A DNA stretch of 64,000 bases from assembly GCA_025056565.1 (NCBI GenBank), contig JANWWA010000007.1:62001-126000 (forward strand), read 5' to 3'. Both the position numbers and the translations under genes were made by a program. Each line of letters opens with the position of its first letter. Within the stretch, counting starts at the first letter, position 1. Positions 27,728-37,034 of this stretch are shown piece by piece. Source of the DNA: Chloroherpetonaceae bacterium (GTDB taxonomy: Bacteria; Bacteroidota; Chlorobiia; Chlorobiales; Thermochlorobacteraceae). The notes beneath the pieces are model-generated. The model was not told where the DNA came from and did not search any database. It worked only from the letters and a program-made list of their open reading frames with translations.

Positions 27728-30331
27728 ATGCTAAGCGAACTACGGTCGCTGATTCCTGATGAAAATCTTTGCGCTAAGGTGCTGGCGCTGCTGGAAGCCG
27801 AGCTGGAAAAGCGAGAGGCTCAGCACAAGGAACTCGAAGAAACGCTTCAGCATACCATTGAAACCCTACATGGTGAAGTGCGGGAAAAGTTGCGTTTGCA
27901 GGAGGAGTTCCGCAGAAACACAGAGCAAAAGTTTCACATTGCAGCTGAGCTCGCAGGAGAATATATCTATGAAGCCACAGTTGACGATGGAAAGATTCGC
28001 GCTCTCTATGTTTCACCTGAATTTACACATTTAACAGGCTACGGGATAGACGAGATTAATGCGGGAAATGGTTGGCTGGACTTCATTTACCCTGACGACC
28101 TACCAACTGTCCGCAGCGCAGTAGCAAACATCTTGTCTGGCAAGCCAGCCAAAACTGAATACCGTGTCCGTTGCAAGGATGGCAGGACGCTCTGGATTCG
28201 AGATTTCAGCCAACCATTTCTTGACGAGCAGGGGCGCTATGTGAAATCAATTGGTGTTTCACGCAATATCACGGCAGAGAAAGAAGCAGAGTTAGCCCTT
28301 AGACGGGAGCAGCAACTCTTAGATGCGCTCTTCAACACTGTGCCACTAGGCATCTGCCTGTCCGACGAAGAGGGCACCTTCCTACGTATCAACCGCGAGC
28401 TTTCAAACATCTTAGGCTATGAAGCGGCTGACCTCCTCGGAAAGCACTTCTCTTTCGTTCTCGCCGAAGAGTATCGGGAACTGGCAAAAGAAGCACATCA
28501 GACATTTATGGCAGGTGATTCACTCATTACATCGGGCGAGTGGCCGATTCAGCGTAAAGATGGCGAAAGACGCTGGGTTCAGATTATTGCACGGAAGTTT
28601 CAGCGTGAAGATGGCAGATGGGTTCGGGTTACTGCAGCAAGAGACATCACAAGAGAGCGAGAGCAAGAGAAAGAGAGAGCGCACCTCTTGGAGCTATTAG
28701 CCCGCACGGAAGCCCTAGCTCATATCGGCAGTTGGGAGTTTGATTTCAAAACAGCTCGCTTTACGAAGTGGTCCGATGAACTCTTTCGCATTCACGAGCG
28801 CCCGATGGAACTCGGCTTGCCTGATGTCGAGGAATACCGCAAGCGCTATATCCTGCCCGAAGCAGATGAACGCTTGAGAGCGTGGTGCGACAAGCTCATT
28901 CAAACGGGGCAGAATGGGGAAATTGAAATCCCTATTATCACGCATCTGGGCAACCGAAAGATTATTCGCATCCGAGGATACCTCACTTTCCAAAATAGCG
29001 TTCCTATTGGGGCACAAGGAATGACACAAGACATTACGCGCGAGAAAATGCTCGAGAAGCAAAAGGAGGAACTCACGGCGCAGTTGATGCATTCGCAAAA
29101 GATGGAAGCGATTGGCACGCTCACAGGTGGTATCGCACACGAGTTCAACAACATCTTGGGCGGAATGCTGGGCAACCTGCGACTGCTGGAGAAAAAGTTC
29201 GGCCATGAGCCAACGGTAAAGAAATACACCGACCGCTTAATTAGTCTGAATCAACGAGCAACGACGATTGTGTCGCAGATGCTGGGTTTTGCGCGCAAAG
29301 GCAAGTATCAACCGCAGCCCCTCTCGCTCAAGATGTGCGTGAGCAATGTGCTGCAAATTCTTGCACCCTCGACAGATAGGCGCATTCGCTTCCACATTGA
29401 GTCGAAGAGCAATGTGCCCTTGATTTATGCCGACCCAACACAGATAGAACAAGTTATCTTGAACCTTGCAAAGAATGCGGTCGATGCGATTGAGCCGCTT
29501 TTAGGCAAGGAGCGAGATACAGGGCACATTACATTTCGCCTGAGCTTTGAAGCGATTGCTGAGCGCTTCGGTAGTGGGCTACAAGCGGAAATGCGCAACA
29601 TGCCAATGGTGCTACTGGAAGTGCGCGACAATGGCACGGGCATTCCGCCCGAGTTACAATCGAGAATTTTTGAGCCATTTTTTACCACGAAGCCTGTGGG
29701 TCAAGGCACAGGCTTGGGCTTGCCGATGGTGTATGGTATTGTGGAAAATCATGGTGGGCATCTTTTCTTAGAGAGTGAAGTAGGGAAGGGCACATCATTT
29801 TTCCTATACTTCCCTGCAGTATGCAGTGCGATGAGTAGCACTCACACCAATTCGGATGAGCTTGAGAAGAAACTGAGTCTAACGGGTGCACACGTCTTGG
29901 TTATTGATGATGAAGCGATAGTGCGAGAAACCCTTGCAGAGTACCTAAGCGAGCTTGGCGCAACGGTCGAGGTAGCGGAAAGTGGTGAAAAAGGTCTTGA
30001 ACGATTTTATGCATTGCCAAAAGAAAACTTGGTTGTGGTCTTGGATTTAAACCTGCCTGACATAAGCGGCGTGCAGGTCTTGGAGGCATTGCGCGCAGCA
30101 GAGTCGCGCGTAAAGGTCATCATTGGAACAGGCTATGCTGGAAATGGGCATGCTGAGGAGCTTCAAGCGTTGGGGGCAAAACAAATTCTCACTAAGCCCT
30201 ATCGCTTAGAAGAAGTGGCGATGCAAATTGCTGAACTTGTTCCTCTCTCCTCTCGATTGGAAGGATGCGAACCGCAGAAGCGAGGGGAGTCAAGTAACAG
30301 TGTGCTTGAAAAAGAGCAAGAAAGTTTGTAG
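27728..30331 (+). CDS. Cytoplasmic multi-PAS hybrid histidine kinase with receiver domain
   Basis: 867 residues, no membrane spans. Order: coiled coil (about 15-60), three PAS/PAC units (about 65-190, 195-315 and 325-440), a HisKA domain with the phospho-accepting His471 in GGIAHEFNNILGG, an HATPase with NLAKNAVDAI (N box), DNGTGIP and GTGLGLPMVYGIV (G boxes), and a C-terminal receiver (about 730-845) with VIDDE, an Asp in VVLDLNLPD and a KPY lysine motif. A TTG-started extension of 10 codons exists; the ATG at 27728 follows GGAAAGAG. The signal and partner regulator are unknown. It probably forms a single-gene unit. Confidence 0.92.
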   Translation: MLSELRSLIPDENLCAKVLALLEAELEKREAQHKELEETLQHTIETLHGEVREKLRLQEEFRRNTEQKFHIAAELAGEYIYEATVDDGKIRALYVSPEFTHLTGYGIDEINAGNGWLDFIYPDDLPTVRSAVANILSGKPAKTEYRVRCKDGRTLWIRDFSQPFLDEQGRYVKSIGVSRNITAEKEAELALRREQQLLDALFNTVPLGICLSDEEGTFLRINRELSNILGYEAADLLGKHFSFVLAEEYRELAKEAHQTFMAGDSLITSGEWPIQRKDGERRWVQIIARKFQREDGRWVRVTAARDITREREQEKERAHLLELLARTEALAHIGSWEFDFKTARFTKWSDELFRIHERPMELGLPDVEEYRKRYILPEADERLRAWCDKLIQTGQNGEIEIPIITHLGNRKIIRIRGYLTFQNSVPIGAQGMTQDITREKMLEKQKEELTAQLMHSQKMEAIGTLTGGIAHEFNNILGGMLGNLRLLEKKFGHEPTVKKYTDRLISLNQRATTIVSQMLGFARKGKYQPQPLSLKMCVSNVLQILAPSTDRRIRFHIESKSNVPLIYADPTQIEQVILNLAKNAVDAIEPLLGKERDTGHITFRLSFEAIAERFGSGLQAEMRNMPMVLLEVRDNGTGIPPELQSRIFEPFFTTKPVGQGTGLGLPMVYGIVENHGGHLFLESEVGKGTSFFLYFPAVCSAMSSTHTNSDELEKKLSLTGAHVLVIDDEAIVRETLAEYLSELGATVEVAESGEKGLERFYALPKENLVVVLDLNLPDISGVQVLEALRAAESRVKVIIGTGYAGNGHAEELQALGAKQILTKPYRLEEVAMQIAELVPLSSRLEGCEPQKRGESSNSVLEKEQESL

Positions 30332-30334
30332 AAT
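30306..30334 (+). promoter_or_regulatory. Promoter of tRNA-Gly
   Basis: TTGAAA (30306-30311), a 17-bp spacer, and TAGAAT (30329-30334) match sigma-70 consensus well. It lies in the last codons of the histidine kinase gene and would start transcription about 13 bases before the tRNA. Predicted by sequence only. Confidence 0.6.
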
Positions 30335-30354
30335 AGGTGCAGTTCTTTTTGAGT

Positions 30355-30427
30355 GCGGGCGTAACTCAATTGGCAGAGTGTCAGCTTCCCAAGCTGAAGG
30401 CTGCGGGTTCGAGTCCCGTCGCCCGCT
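30355..30427 (+). tRNA. tRNA-Gly (anticodon CCC)
   Basis: A 73-nt cloverleaf: acceptor GCGGGCG pairs with CGCCCGC; D arm ACTC/GAGT; anticodon stem TCAGC/GCTGA with loop TTCCCAA (anticodon CCC, reading GGG); T arm GCGGG/CCCGT with TTCGAGT loop (one G-T pair). The discriminator base is T (30427) and CCA is not encoded. All stems pair, so the call is firm. Its last base is shared with the stop codon of the convergent YkgJ-like gene. Confidence 0.95.
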
Positions 30428-30963
30428 CAAGTCCTCATTTCAGCATCGTGCAAGGCGCTCTCGAAATGGAGAGCGCGCTTGAGTTTCTCCACCACATTGA
30501 ACACGATAGGGCAAATCGGATATTTCTCCATTACCGAGTGGAAGCGGTATTTGAAGTGCGGTCCTACAAGATTGGGAAAGGTTTGGCAGCTTTTCGGTCG
30601 ATGGGCATAAATGCTGCAGAGGTTATCTGGCTGCAACATCGGACAAGGCGTAGACGCAAAATAGTAGGCTTCCTTGTAGGGCACAAGAAACTCAGCCTTG
30701 AAGGCTTCCACAGAGCGTCCTTTCTCTGCAGCAAGAGGCGGAAGTTCATTTTCGAGTGCTGCAGCATGAAAATGTCGGCAACAGTTGCCGCATGTAGTGC
30801 AGTCAATTTGAGGCTCAACTTCAGCATTCAGGGTCGTCACCAGCGCATCCAGTCTCTCAGAAGGAATGCGGCGTAAAAAGGTTTTGAAGCGCTGGTTTTC
30901 CTCAGTGTGCGTGCGAGCATATTCTGCAATTGCCTGCAAGTTGGTTTCAAGAGTTTTGCACAT
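30427..30963 (-). CDS. YkgJ-family cysteine-cluster protein (zinc/iron-chelating domain)
   Basis: 178 residues of the YkgJ/UPF0153 family. The cysteine motif is CTTCGNCCRHF (about 55-65), followed by a CPML...NLCSIYAHRPKSCQTFPNL block (about 107-132), the arrangement proposed to bind Zn or an Fe-S cluster. The physiological role is unknown. Its stop codon abuts the tRNA-Gly gene on the opposite strand, sharing one base. The start lies 22 bp from the first parS site (30985), so its promoter region overlaps the ParB sites. Confidence 0.85.
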   Translation of the reverse strand: MCKTLETNLQAIAEYARTHTEENQRFKTFLRRIPSERLDALVTTLNAEVEPQIDCTTCGNCCRHFHAAALENELPPLAAEKGRSVEAFKAEFLVPYKEAYYFASTPCPMLQPDNLCSIYAHRPKSCQTFPNLVGPHFKYRFHSVMEKYPICPIVFNVVEKLKRALHFESALHDAEMRT

Positions 30964-30984
30964 CGTGGAAAAGTTTGTGGAAAA

Positions 30985-31000
30985 TGTTCCACGTGAAACA
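30985..31000. promoter_or_regulatory. parS site 1 (ParB binding)
   Basis: TGTTCCACGTGAAACA, identical in form to the ParB/Spo0J consensus TGTTNCACGTGAAACA, flanked by AA...TT to give an 18-20 bp symmetrical element. In the divergent gap upstream of mnmG. Known role of such sites: origin segregation by ParB. parA/parB are outside the window. Confidence 0.9.
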
Positions 31001-31119
31001 TTCAGAGGCGGTCAAAAATTTTTCTGCTCTGGCAAGTGGTTAACGGGTAGGGTCGGCTTAACTGGAAATAATTGCTTCGGCTGCGTTTGAGTGCGAAAAG
31101 GAACAGGCTGATGAGAAAA

Positions 31120-31135
31120 TGTTTCACGTGAAACA
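31120..31135. promoter_or_regulatory. parS site 2 (perfect palindrome)
   Basis: TGTTTCACGTGAAACA, a perfect 16-bp palindrome and exact ParB consensus, 27 bp upstream of the mnmG start codon and 135 bp from site 1. Confidence 0.92.
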
Positions 31136-31161
31136 TCTATAACCTTTAATTCGCCGTAACC

Positions 31162-33042
31162 ATGACGGATTACGATGTCATTGTCGTTGGAGCGGGGCAT
31201 GCAGGTTGCGAAGCGGTCTTAGCTGCCGCGAAGATGGGACAGCGCTGCCTGCTCATAACAATGGATTTAATGGCGATTGCGCGGATGTCCTGCAATCCTG
31301 CAATCGGTGGTGTGGCGAAAGGACAAATGGTGCGCGAGATTGATGCCTTAGGAGGAGCCATGGGGAAGGTCACGGACGCTGCGGGCATTCAATTTCGAAT
31401 GCTGAACCGTAGCAAAGGGCCTGCCATGTTTTCGCCACGCGCCCAGTGCGACCGAGTGCAATACTCGATTGAGATGCGAAAGCTCATTGAAAAAGAGCCA
31501 CTCATTGACTTGCGGCAAGATTCTGTGATAGGCGTGCGCGTCGAGCGCCGAAAAATCAAATCAGTCATCCTTCGTGGGGGACAGGAAATAACCGCCAAAG
31601 CCGTGGTGCTAACCAACGGCACATTTCTCAATGGCAAAATTCACATTGGGCTGAAAAACTATTCAGGCGGCCGCACGATGGCTGAACCAGCGGCAGTGGG
31701 TTTGACTGAATGCCTTGTTGAACTTGGTTTCACTGCGGGGCGTCTCAAAACTGGCACGCCCCCACGCATTGATGCGCGCAGCGTCGACTATAGCAAGGTA
31801 GAAATTCAACCGCCCGATGAAGTGATTGAGCCATTTTCTTTTGACACCGATGAGGTAGAATTTCAAAAGAAGCGTCAGCTCTCGTGCTTTATCACCTATA
31901 CCAACGAGGAGACGCACCGCATTCTGGAGTCGGGCTTTGACCAATCACCAATGTTTCGTGGTCTCATTGAGGGTGTCGGTCCCAGATACTGCCCATCTAT
32001 TGAAGACAAGGTGTGCCGCTTTCGTGACAAGGACCGGCATCAAATTTTTCTTGAGCCCGAAGGCTTCGAGACAAATGAGATGTATGTCAATGGGTTCTCT
32101 ACCTCGCTGCCAGAGGAGATTCAGTTGCGCGGGCTGCGCACTATTGCAGGCTTGGAGAAGGTGAAAATGATTCGCCCGGGCTATGCGATTGAATACGATT
32201 ACTTTCACCCACATCAATTGAAGCCAACATTGGAGACAAAACTTGTAGAAGGACTTTTCTTTGCAGGGCAGATTAACGGCACATCAGGCTATGAAGAAGC
32301 CGCAGCACAGGGACTTATTGCGGGCATCAATGCAGCGCTATATGCACGCGGCGAAGGTGAAACCTTTACGCTGCGGCGCGATGAAGCCTATATCGGTGTC
32401 CTCATTGATGACCTGATTACAAAGAGCACTGATGAACCTTACCGAATGTTCACCTCTCGAGCGGAGTATCGCATTCTTTTGCGGCAAGATAATGCAGACC
32501 GCCGCTTGCGTGAAAAGGGCTACAAGTTAGGCTTGGTCTCTGAGGAAAGTTATCAGAAGTTTCTGCGCAAAAAGCATGAGATTGAGGCGCTCTTACAACT
32601 TTTGCGTGAAGAAGTGGTAGAGGCAGCCTCTATCAATCCGGCGATTGAGCAGCTCGGCGGTTCGCCGTTTCGGAAAAACGAACGTGCTGCAGATGTGTTG
32701 CGTCGCCAAGAAATGACCTTTGCTAAGCTGATAGAAGTGCTGCCAGAGTTGCGACAGAAAGTTGAAGCGATTTCCACAAATCGGCGCGTCTATGAGCAGG
32801 TGGAGCTGGACATTAAGTATGAAGGTTATATTCGGCGCGAGCTGCAAAATGCGGAGAAGCTCTCTCGCCTCGAAAGCGTCCTGATTCCACCCAGTTATGA
32901 CTTTGACCGCATCAAGGGGCTGTCCGCAGAAGGGCGAGAGAAGCTAAAGAAAGTGCGCCCCACTTCTTTGGGGCAAGCCTCACGCATCTCGGGCGTTACG
33001 CCAGCCGATGTGTCTATCCTGATGGTGCACTTAGGGCGATAA
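31162..33042 (+). CDS. mnmG: tRNA uridine-5-carboxymethylaminomethyl modification enzyme MnmG (GidA)
   Basis: FAD enzyme that, with MnmE, builds the cmnm5 group on U34 of certain tRNAs. 626 residues, usual length. The FAD fingerprint is [21 protein letters not shown] (about 5-25), followed by [24 protein letters not shown] (about 42-65), [13 protein letters not shown] and, later, [20 protein letters not shown] (about 430-449). The C-terminal helical tRNA/MnmE-binding domain ends [18 protein letters not shown]. parS sites lie on both sides, as at gidA loci next to other bacterial origins; mnmE and rsmG are not adjacent here. Confidence 0.97.
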   Translation: MTDYDVIVVGAGHAGCEAVLAAAKMGQRCLLITMDLMAIARMSCNPAIGGVAKGQMVREIDALGGAMGKVTDAAGIQFRMLNRSKGPAMFSPRAQCDRVQYSIEMRKLIEKEPLIDLRQDSVIGVRVERRKIKSVILRGGQEITAKAVVLTNGTFLNGKIHIGLKNYSGGRTMAEPAAVGLTECLVELGFTAGRLKTGTPPRIDARSVDYSKVEIQPPDEVIEPFSFDTDEVEFQKKRQLSCFITYTNEETHRILESGFDQSPMFRGLIEGVGPRYCPSIEDKVCRFRDKDRHQIFLEPEGFETNEMYVNGFSTSLPEEIQLRGLRTIAGLEKVKMIRPGYAIEYDYFHPHQLKPTLETKLVEGLFFAGQINGTSGYEEAAAQGLIAGINAALYARGEGETFTLRRDEAYIGVLIDDLITKSTDEPYRMFTSRAEYRILLRQDNADRRLREKGYKLGLVSEESYQKFLRKKHEIEALLQLLREEVVEAASINPAIEQLGGSPFRKNERAADVLRRQEMTFAKLIEVLPELRQKVEAISTNRRVYEQVELDIKYEGYIRRELQNAEKLSRLESVLIPPSYDFDRIKGLSAEGREKLKKVRPTSLGQASRISGVTPADVSILMVHLGR

Positions 33043-33110
33043 GGCTTTTGCACAAGTGTGCATAGCAAGGGTGGAAAGCATGTGAAAAAACCAGCTCATC
33101 GGCTGAAAAA

Positions 33111-33126
33111 TGTTCCACGTGAAACA
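33111..33126. promoter_or_regulatory. parS site 3 (ParB binding)
   Basis: TGTTCCACGTGAAACA, the same 16-mer as site 1, 68 bp downstream of the mnmG stop codon. The surrounding 305-bp gap (33043-33347) contains this site, a short CTCGC/GCGAG inverted repeat near 33190, and presumably the polB promoter; no gene is seen. Confidence 0.9.
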
Positions 33127-33347
33127 TTTTTTGCAGCATGGTTTCTTGCAGGGTCAGTCACTTGTATCTTCTGCTTGTGGGATTAGCTCGCAGTGAAGCG
33201 AGAATAACGAGGATAAATCTTGTCCTTGCTGCGGGGGCCTAAGAGGTCAGAGAAAAGCCCAAAAACGCATTTGCTTTTCGCAGAGTGGGCGCCGCATTGT
33301 AAATTCCGGTTGTTCTTAAAATGCTTGCAAACCAACCACGCTAAGCT

Positions 33348-35792
33348 ATGTCTGAGACATCTGTAGCCGCTTTCGTTGCAGCGGATGCGCAGCAGTCGCT
33401 GGCGCAGAGTTTTTTATCCAATGAACTGCTTTATGGCAAAGACCGTGAAGCAGGTCTTATTGCTGTGCATCAAATTTCAGATACTCAAGTGCGGCTCTAC
33501 AAGCGGGAAAACGGGCAGCTTACTTACCGTGATGAACCGTTCTATCCCTTCTTCTTTATTTCAAATCCTGGGCTTCTGAGCGGCTACAAAGCTGAAGTGG
33601 GCGGCGGATTCTGGCTGAAGGAATTGGAAGGCAGTAACTACTACAAGCACTTAGCCATCTTCAAGAGCTGGAAAGACTACCGTGCCGCATTGGACTTTGC
33701 GGCAGACGCAAAGCGAAAGCTCTCAACAGGTGAGAGCCACCTTACAACCGATGAAGAGGGAGACTGGCGCATAGATGAGATTTACGCCAAAGGCGATGCA
33801 GCCTCCCAGTATCTGTTTCACACGGGTAAAACGCTCTTCAAGGGAATGACCTTTCAGGACCTGCGCCGAATGCAACTGGACATTGAGACCTACTACGACA
33901 AAGAGTCGCAGCAGCTTTCAGGTTTGCAAATTGGGCGCGATAAAATCATCATCATTTCTCTTGCTGACTCTACAGGCTGGGAGGAAGTCTTGCATATCAA
34001 GCAATACTCAGAAAAAGAAATGCTGGAGCGCCTCGTGGAGATTATCCGAGAGCGAGACCCCGATGTCATCGAAGGGCACAACATTTTTAGCTTCGACCTG
34101 CCTTACATTCAGCGCCGCTGCGACCTATACGGTATAAAGTTTGCAGTCGGGCGCGATGGCTCAACGCCGCGCAGCTACCCTGCAAGCATTCGCTTTGCGG
34201 AGCGCACCGTAGAGTATCCCTACTGTGAGATTGCTGGACGGCACGTGGTCGACACCTATTTTCTTGTGCAGTGGTTCGATATTGCAAAGCGCGCAATGCC
34301 GAGTTACAGTCTCAAAGAATGCGCAAAGTATTTCGGCTTTGCGACTGAAGGTCGCACCTACATTGAGCACAAGGACATTGCGGAAACATGGGACAAGGCG
34401 CCTGAAAAACTGCTCGCATATGCTTTAGATGATGTGCGAGAGACGCGCAAGCTCTCGGAGTTGCTATCAGGCAGCAACTTTTATATGACCCAGATGATGC
34501 CGTTCAGCTACGCACAAGTCTCACGAATGGGGCCAGCAGCGAAAATTGAAGCGCTTTTCGTGCGAGAGTATTTGCGCCATAAGCACTCCATTCCACGCCC
34601 GCAGCAAGGTCAGCAGGAGAGCGGTGGCTTTACAGAAGTCTTTCTCAAAGGCATCTTAGGCCCGATTGTGTATGCCGATGTGGAGTCGCTTTACCCGAGC
34701 ATTATGCTAACCTACAACATTTGCCCTGCAACCGATGAACGACGGCTATTTCCGAGAATTCTGGCTGACCTCAAGAACCTCCGCCTTGCTGCCAAAGCAC
34801 GAATGAAAGAAGCAAAGAAAGAAGGCGACACCATTACGGCTGACCTCTACGATGCCATGCAAAATTCGTTCAAGATACTAATCAACGCGATGTATGGCTA
34901 CTTGGGCTTTCGCGCTGGTATCTTCAACGACTACAGTGAAGCCGACCGCGTAACGACCACAGGGCAAATGATTGCGAAGAAAATGATTGCTGAGTTCGAG
35001 AAGCGCGGTTGCCGCATCGTGGAAGTGGATACAGATGGGATTTACTTCATTCCGCCGCCTGAGGTGCAAACCGAAGAACAAGAAGCGGCACTGGTAAAAG
35101 CGGTCTCTGCCACGATGCCCGAGGGCATCTCAATTGCTTACGATGGTCGCTTCAAGAAAATGATTTCATATATGAAAAAGAATTACCTCCTGCAGGGCTA
35201 TGACGGAAAAATCAAAATCAAAGGCTCCTCACTTGTCAGTCGCAGCGCAGAAAAGTTTGGGCGCGATTTTGTCCGAAAAGGCTTCGAGTGCTTGCTGAAT
35301 GAAGACATCGCTGGCTTGCATCGACTCTATGTGGAAACACGTGAGCGCATTTTGAGCAAATCAATGCATGTTTCAGAATTCAGTCGCACCGAAACCTTGA
35401 AAAGTAGCCTCGAGGAGTATAAAGAAGAAGTAAAGGCGGGTAGACGCAACAAAGCCATTACCTACGAGATTGCAATCAAGAAGAAATTGCAAGTGAGCAA
35501 AGGCGACCGCATTACTTACTATGTAACTGGCTCAGGGCTGACTGGAAACTATGCAGAGCGGGGCAAGCTGGCAAGCGACTGGGATCCAGAGAAACCCGAC
35601 CAGAATGTCGACTTTTACCTCAAGCGCCTTGATGAGTTTGCTGAAAAGTTTCGGGAGTTTTTTAAGCCCAGCGATTTCAGCAAAATTTTTACAGTTGATG
35701 AGTTGTTCGGCTTCTCGCCAGAAGGGATTGAGCTTATCAAGGAAATTCATCACCGTGACACAGCAGAGCTGGAAGATGAAGTGCCCTTCTAA
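33348..35792 (+). CDS. Family B DNA polymerase with 3'-5' exonuclease, archaeal-like
   Basis: 814 residues with all family B motifs: exonuclease ExoI LDIET (Asp178, Glu180), Exo[15 protein letters not shown], Exo[12 protein letters not shown]; polymerase motif [12 protein letters not shown], motif [16 protein letters not shown], and motif C VDTDGIYF (Asp561, Asp563). The DTDG form of motif C is seen in archaeal (Thermococcus-type) enzymes, whereas many others have DTDS. It resembles the DNA polymerase II-like proteins of Chlorobi and related bacteria; a repair or translesion role is the likely one. All catalytic acids are present. It is followed by a small zinc-ribbon gene. Confidence 0.92.
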   Translation: MSETSVAAFVAADAQQSLAQSFLSNELLYGKDREAGLIAVHQISDTQVRLYKRENGQLTYRDEPFYPFFFISNPGLLSGYKAEVGGGFWLKELEGSNYYKHLAIFKSWKDYRAALDFAADAKRKLSTGESHLTTDEEGDWRIDEIYAKGDAASQYLFHTGKTLFKGMTFQDLRRMQLDIETYYDKESQQLSGLQIGRDKIIIISLADSTGWEEVLHIKQYSEKEMLERLVEIIRERDPDVIEGHNIFSFDLPYIQRRCDLYGIKFAVGRDGSTPRSYPASIRFAERTVEYPYCEIAGRHVVDTYFLVQWFDIAKRAMPSYSLKECAKYFGFATEGRTYIEHKDIAETWDKAPEKLLAYALDDVRETRKLSELLSGSNFYMTQMMPFSYAQVSRMGPAAKIEALFVREYLRHKHSIPRPQQGQQESGGFTEVFLKGILGPIVYADVESLYPSIMLTYNICPATDERRLFPRILADLKNLRLAAKARMKEAKKEGDTITADLYDAMQNSFKILINAMYGYLGFRAGIFNDYSEADRVTTTGQMIAKKMIAEFEKRGCRIVEVDTDGIYFIPPPEVQTEEQEAALVKAVSATMPEGISIAYDGRFKKMISYMKKNYLLQGYDGKIKIKGSSLVSRSAEKFGRDFVRKGFECLLNEDIAGLHRLYVETRERILSKSMHVSEFSRTETLKSSLEEYKEEVKAGRRNKAITYEIAIKKKLQVSKGDRITYYVTGSGLTGNYAERGKLASDWDPEKPDQNVDFYLKRLDEFAEKFREFFKPSDFSKIFTVDELFGFSPEGIELIKEIHHRDTAELEDEVPF

Positions 35793-35819
35793 AACGGTGA
35801 TGCAAAGGCACGCAGCTGA

Positions 35820-36071
35820 ATGTCCGCATCACGAGAATCTTGTCAGACCTGCCTTAGCACTCGACTTATCAAAGTGACTGCCAAGACCAGTGAGTATTGC
35901 CTCGTTGAAATGGCAGGGCAGCGTCGCTTAGGCAGTGTGCCCAACGATATGAATATTGGTGGCGACGAATACCTCGAGTTTCAATACTGCTTAGACTGCG
36001 GACAAGTGCAGGGCCGTTTTCCACTACCTACAACAGAACTGGAACGGCAACTGGAATCCGCACGCCGCTAA
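35820..36071 (+). CDS. Small zinc-ribbon-like conserved hypothetical protein
   Basis: 83 residues with CQTC near residue 8 and CLDCGQVQGRFPLP near 57, i.e. two CxxC knuckles about 46 residues apart, enough for one zinc ribbon. The middle NDMNIGGDEYLEFQYC segment resembles small proteins of unknown function where CxxCGQxQGxFP is conserved. It starts 27 bp after polB and its stop overlaps the end of the convergent DUF2452 gene by 4 bp. No function is assigned; co-transcription with polB is plausible. Confidence 0.6.
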   Translation: MSASRESCQTCLSTRLIKVTAKTSEYCLVEMAGQRRLGSVPNDMNIGGDEYLEFQYCLDCGQVQGRFPLPTTELERQLESARR

Positions 36072-36526
36072 AGTTCGCCCTCTAAGACTTCCCAAGTATG
36101 GTCAGCTAACAGTCGCACCTTTGCAACAAACTCTAGCGACCGCTGGCTACGTCCCCACTCTGATGGGGCAATCAACGAAAGCACATCTTCGCCGTCGGGA
36201 CGGCGATAGAGATAATACGTGTGTGAAATAAGTGGCTCGAAAGACATCTTTGCCGCATAAATGCGCTCTGAGATTTCTACGCGTCTTTTGATTGCTTGCA
36301 CTTGCTCAGCAAGGAGTGCCATCTGCTCATAAATTTGCGCAATTTGCATCTCCGTTTGCTGGCGCATAGCCATGACTGCCCGACCTTTAAGCTTGCCCAT
36401 ATCCTCAGGCTTAATCACTGCGCTGCCGACTGTATGAGCAAACGGTAATAAGCCAGGCGAATCAGCCGTTTTCGTCTTCATCTTCTCCAAATCAAGCTTG
36501 GAGAGATCGATTTCTTTCCCGTGCAT
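36068..36526 (-). CDS. DUF2452 domain protein
   Basis: 152 residues beginning at the ATG at 36526 (an upstream ATG at 36634 would extend into the divergent promoter and is not family-like). The conserved part reads LLPFAHTVGSAVIKPEDMGKLKGRAVMAMRQQTEMQIAQIYEQMALLAEQ, then SFEPLISHTYYLY and LSLIAPSEWG, which is DUF2452. The family is common in Bacteroidetes and unrelated Gram-negatives; no function is known. It is divergent from the Nfu-N gene with a 155-bp gap. Confidence 0.8.
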   Translation of the reverse strand: MHGKEIDLSKLDLEKMKTKTADSPGLLPFAHTVGSAVIKPEDMGKLKGRAVMAMRQQTEMQIAQIYEQMALLAEQVQAIKRRVEISERIYAAKMSFEPLISHTYYLYRRPDGEDVLSLIAPSEWGRSQRSLEFVAKVRLLADHTWEVLEGEL

Positions 36527-36681
36527 ATCAGCCTTGTTTGGTTTAACTCCGTAGAAAACTGCAATTTCCGAAAAAACATTTATGTATTCTGGGGTGTTAG
36601 AAATTTCAAAACAACATAGCGTTGCCTGCTGCAAGGCAATGTAGCCCTAACTTTGCAAAGTTTCTAACTCTCTTGAGCGCA

Positions 36682-36954
36682 ATGCAAGTGATTGATATTC
36701 AGCCAACCCCTAACCCAAACGCAATGAAATTTGTTGTAAATGGGGTTTTTCCACCCGGCTCTCACGCCTTTATGTCAGCTGCGGAAGCAGAAAAAGACCC
36801 ACTGGCGAAAGAAATCTTTGCACTGAGCGGCGTGACATCTGTATTCTATATGAATAACTTTCTTACTGTGAGCAAAGCGCCGAATGCGGCTTGGGACGAA
36901 ATACGCGAAGGCGTCGTCGCAGCATTAGCAAAGCATGGATTCAGGGCGACCTAA
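36682..36954 (+). CDS. Nfu N-terminal-domain protein
   Basis: 90 residues consisting only of the Nfu_N (scaffold NFU N-terminal) domain: MQVIDIQPTPNPNAMKFVVNG, FMSAAEAEKDPLAKEIFALSGVTSVFY and NFLTVSK match. In Nfu proteins this domain precedes a NifU-like CxxC domain that carries Fe-S clusters; here the CxxC domain is absent, so it is a stand-alone accessory or regulatory form. The start at 36682 is chosen because the 20 upstream residues are not conserved. Confidence 0.85.
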   Translation: MQVIDIQPTPNPNAMKFVVNGVFPPGSHAFMSAAEAEKDPLAKEIFALSGVTSVFYMNNFLTVSKAPNAAWDEIREGVVAALAKHGFRAT

Positions 36955-37034
36955 ACTGAGCCTTCTAACTTACCCTAGACTGAAAGAAGCAAGTTGGGAA
37001 AAGTTGCTCCGTCTCAATAGCGAGCAGCGAAAGC

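Noticed and set aside
33043-33347. Possible intrinsic terminator of mnmG at TGCACA-AG-TGTGCA
   Set aside because: Arms are only six bases, with no T-run; too weak to call.
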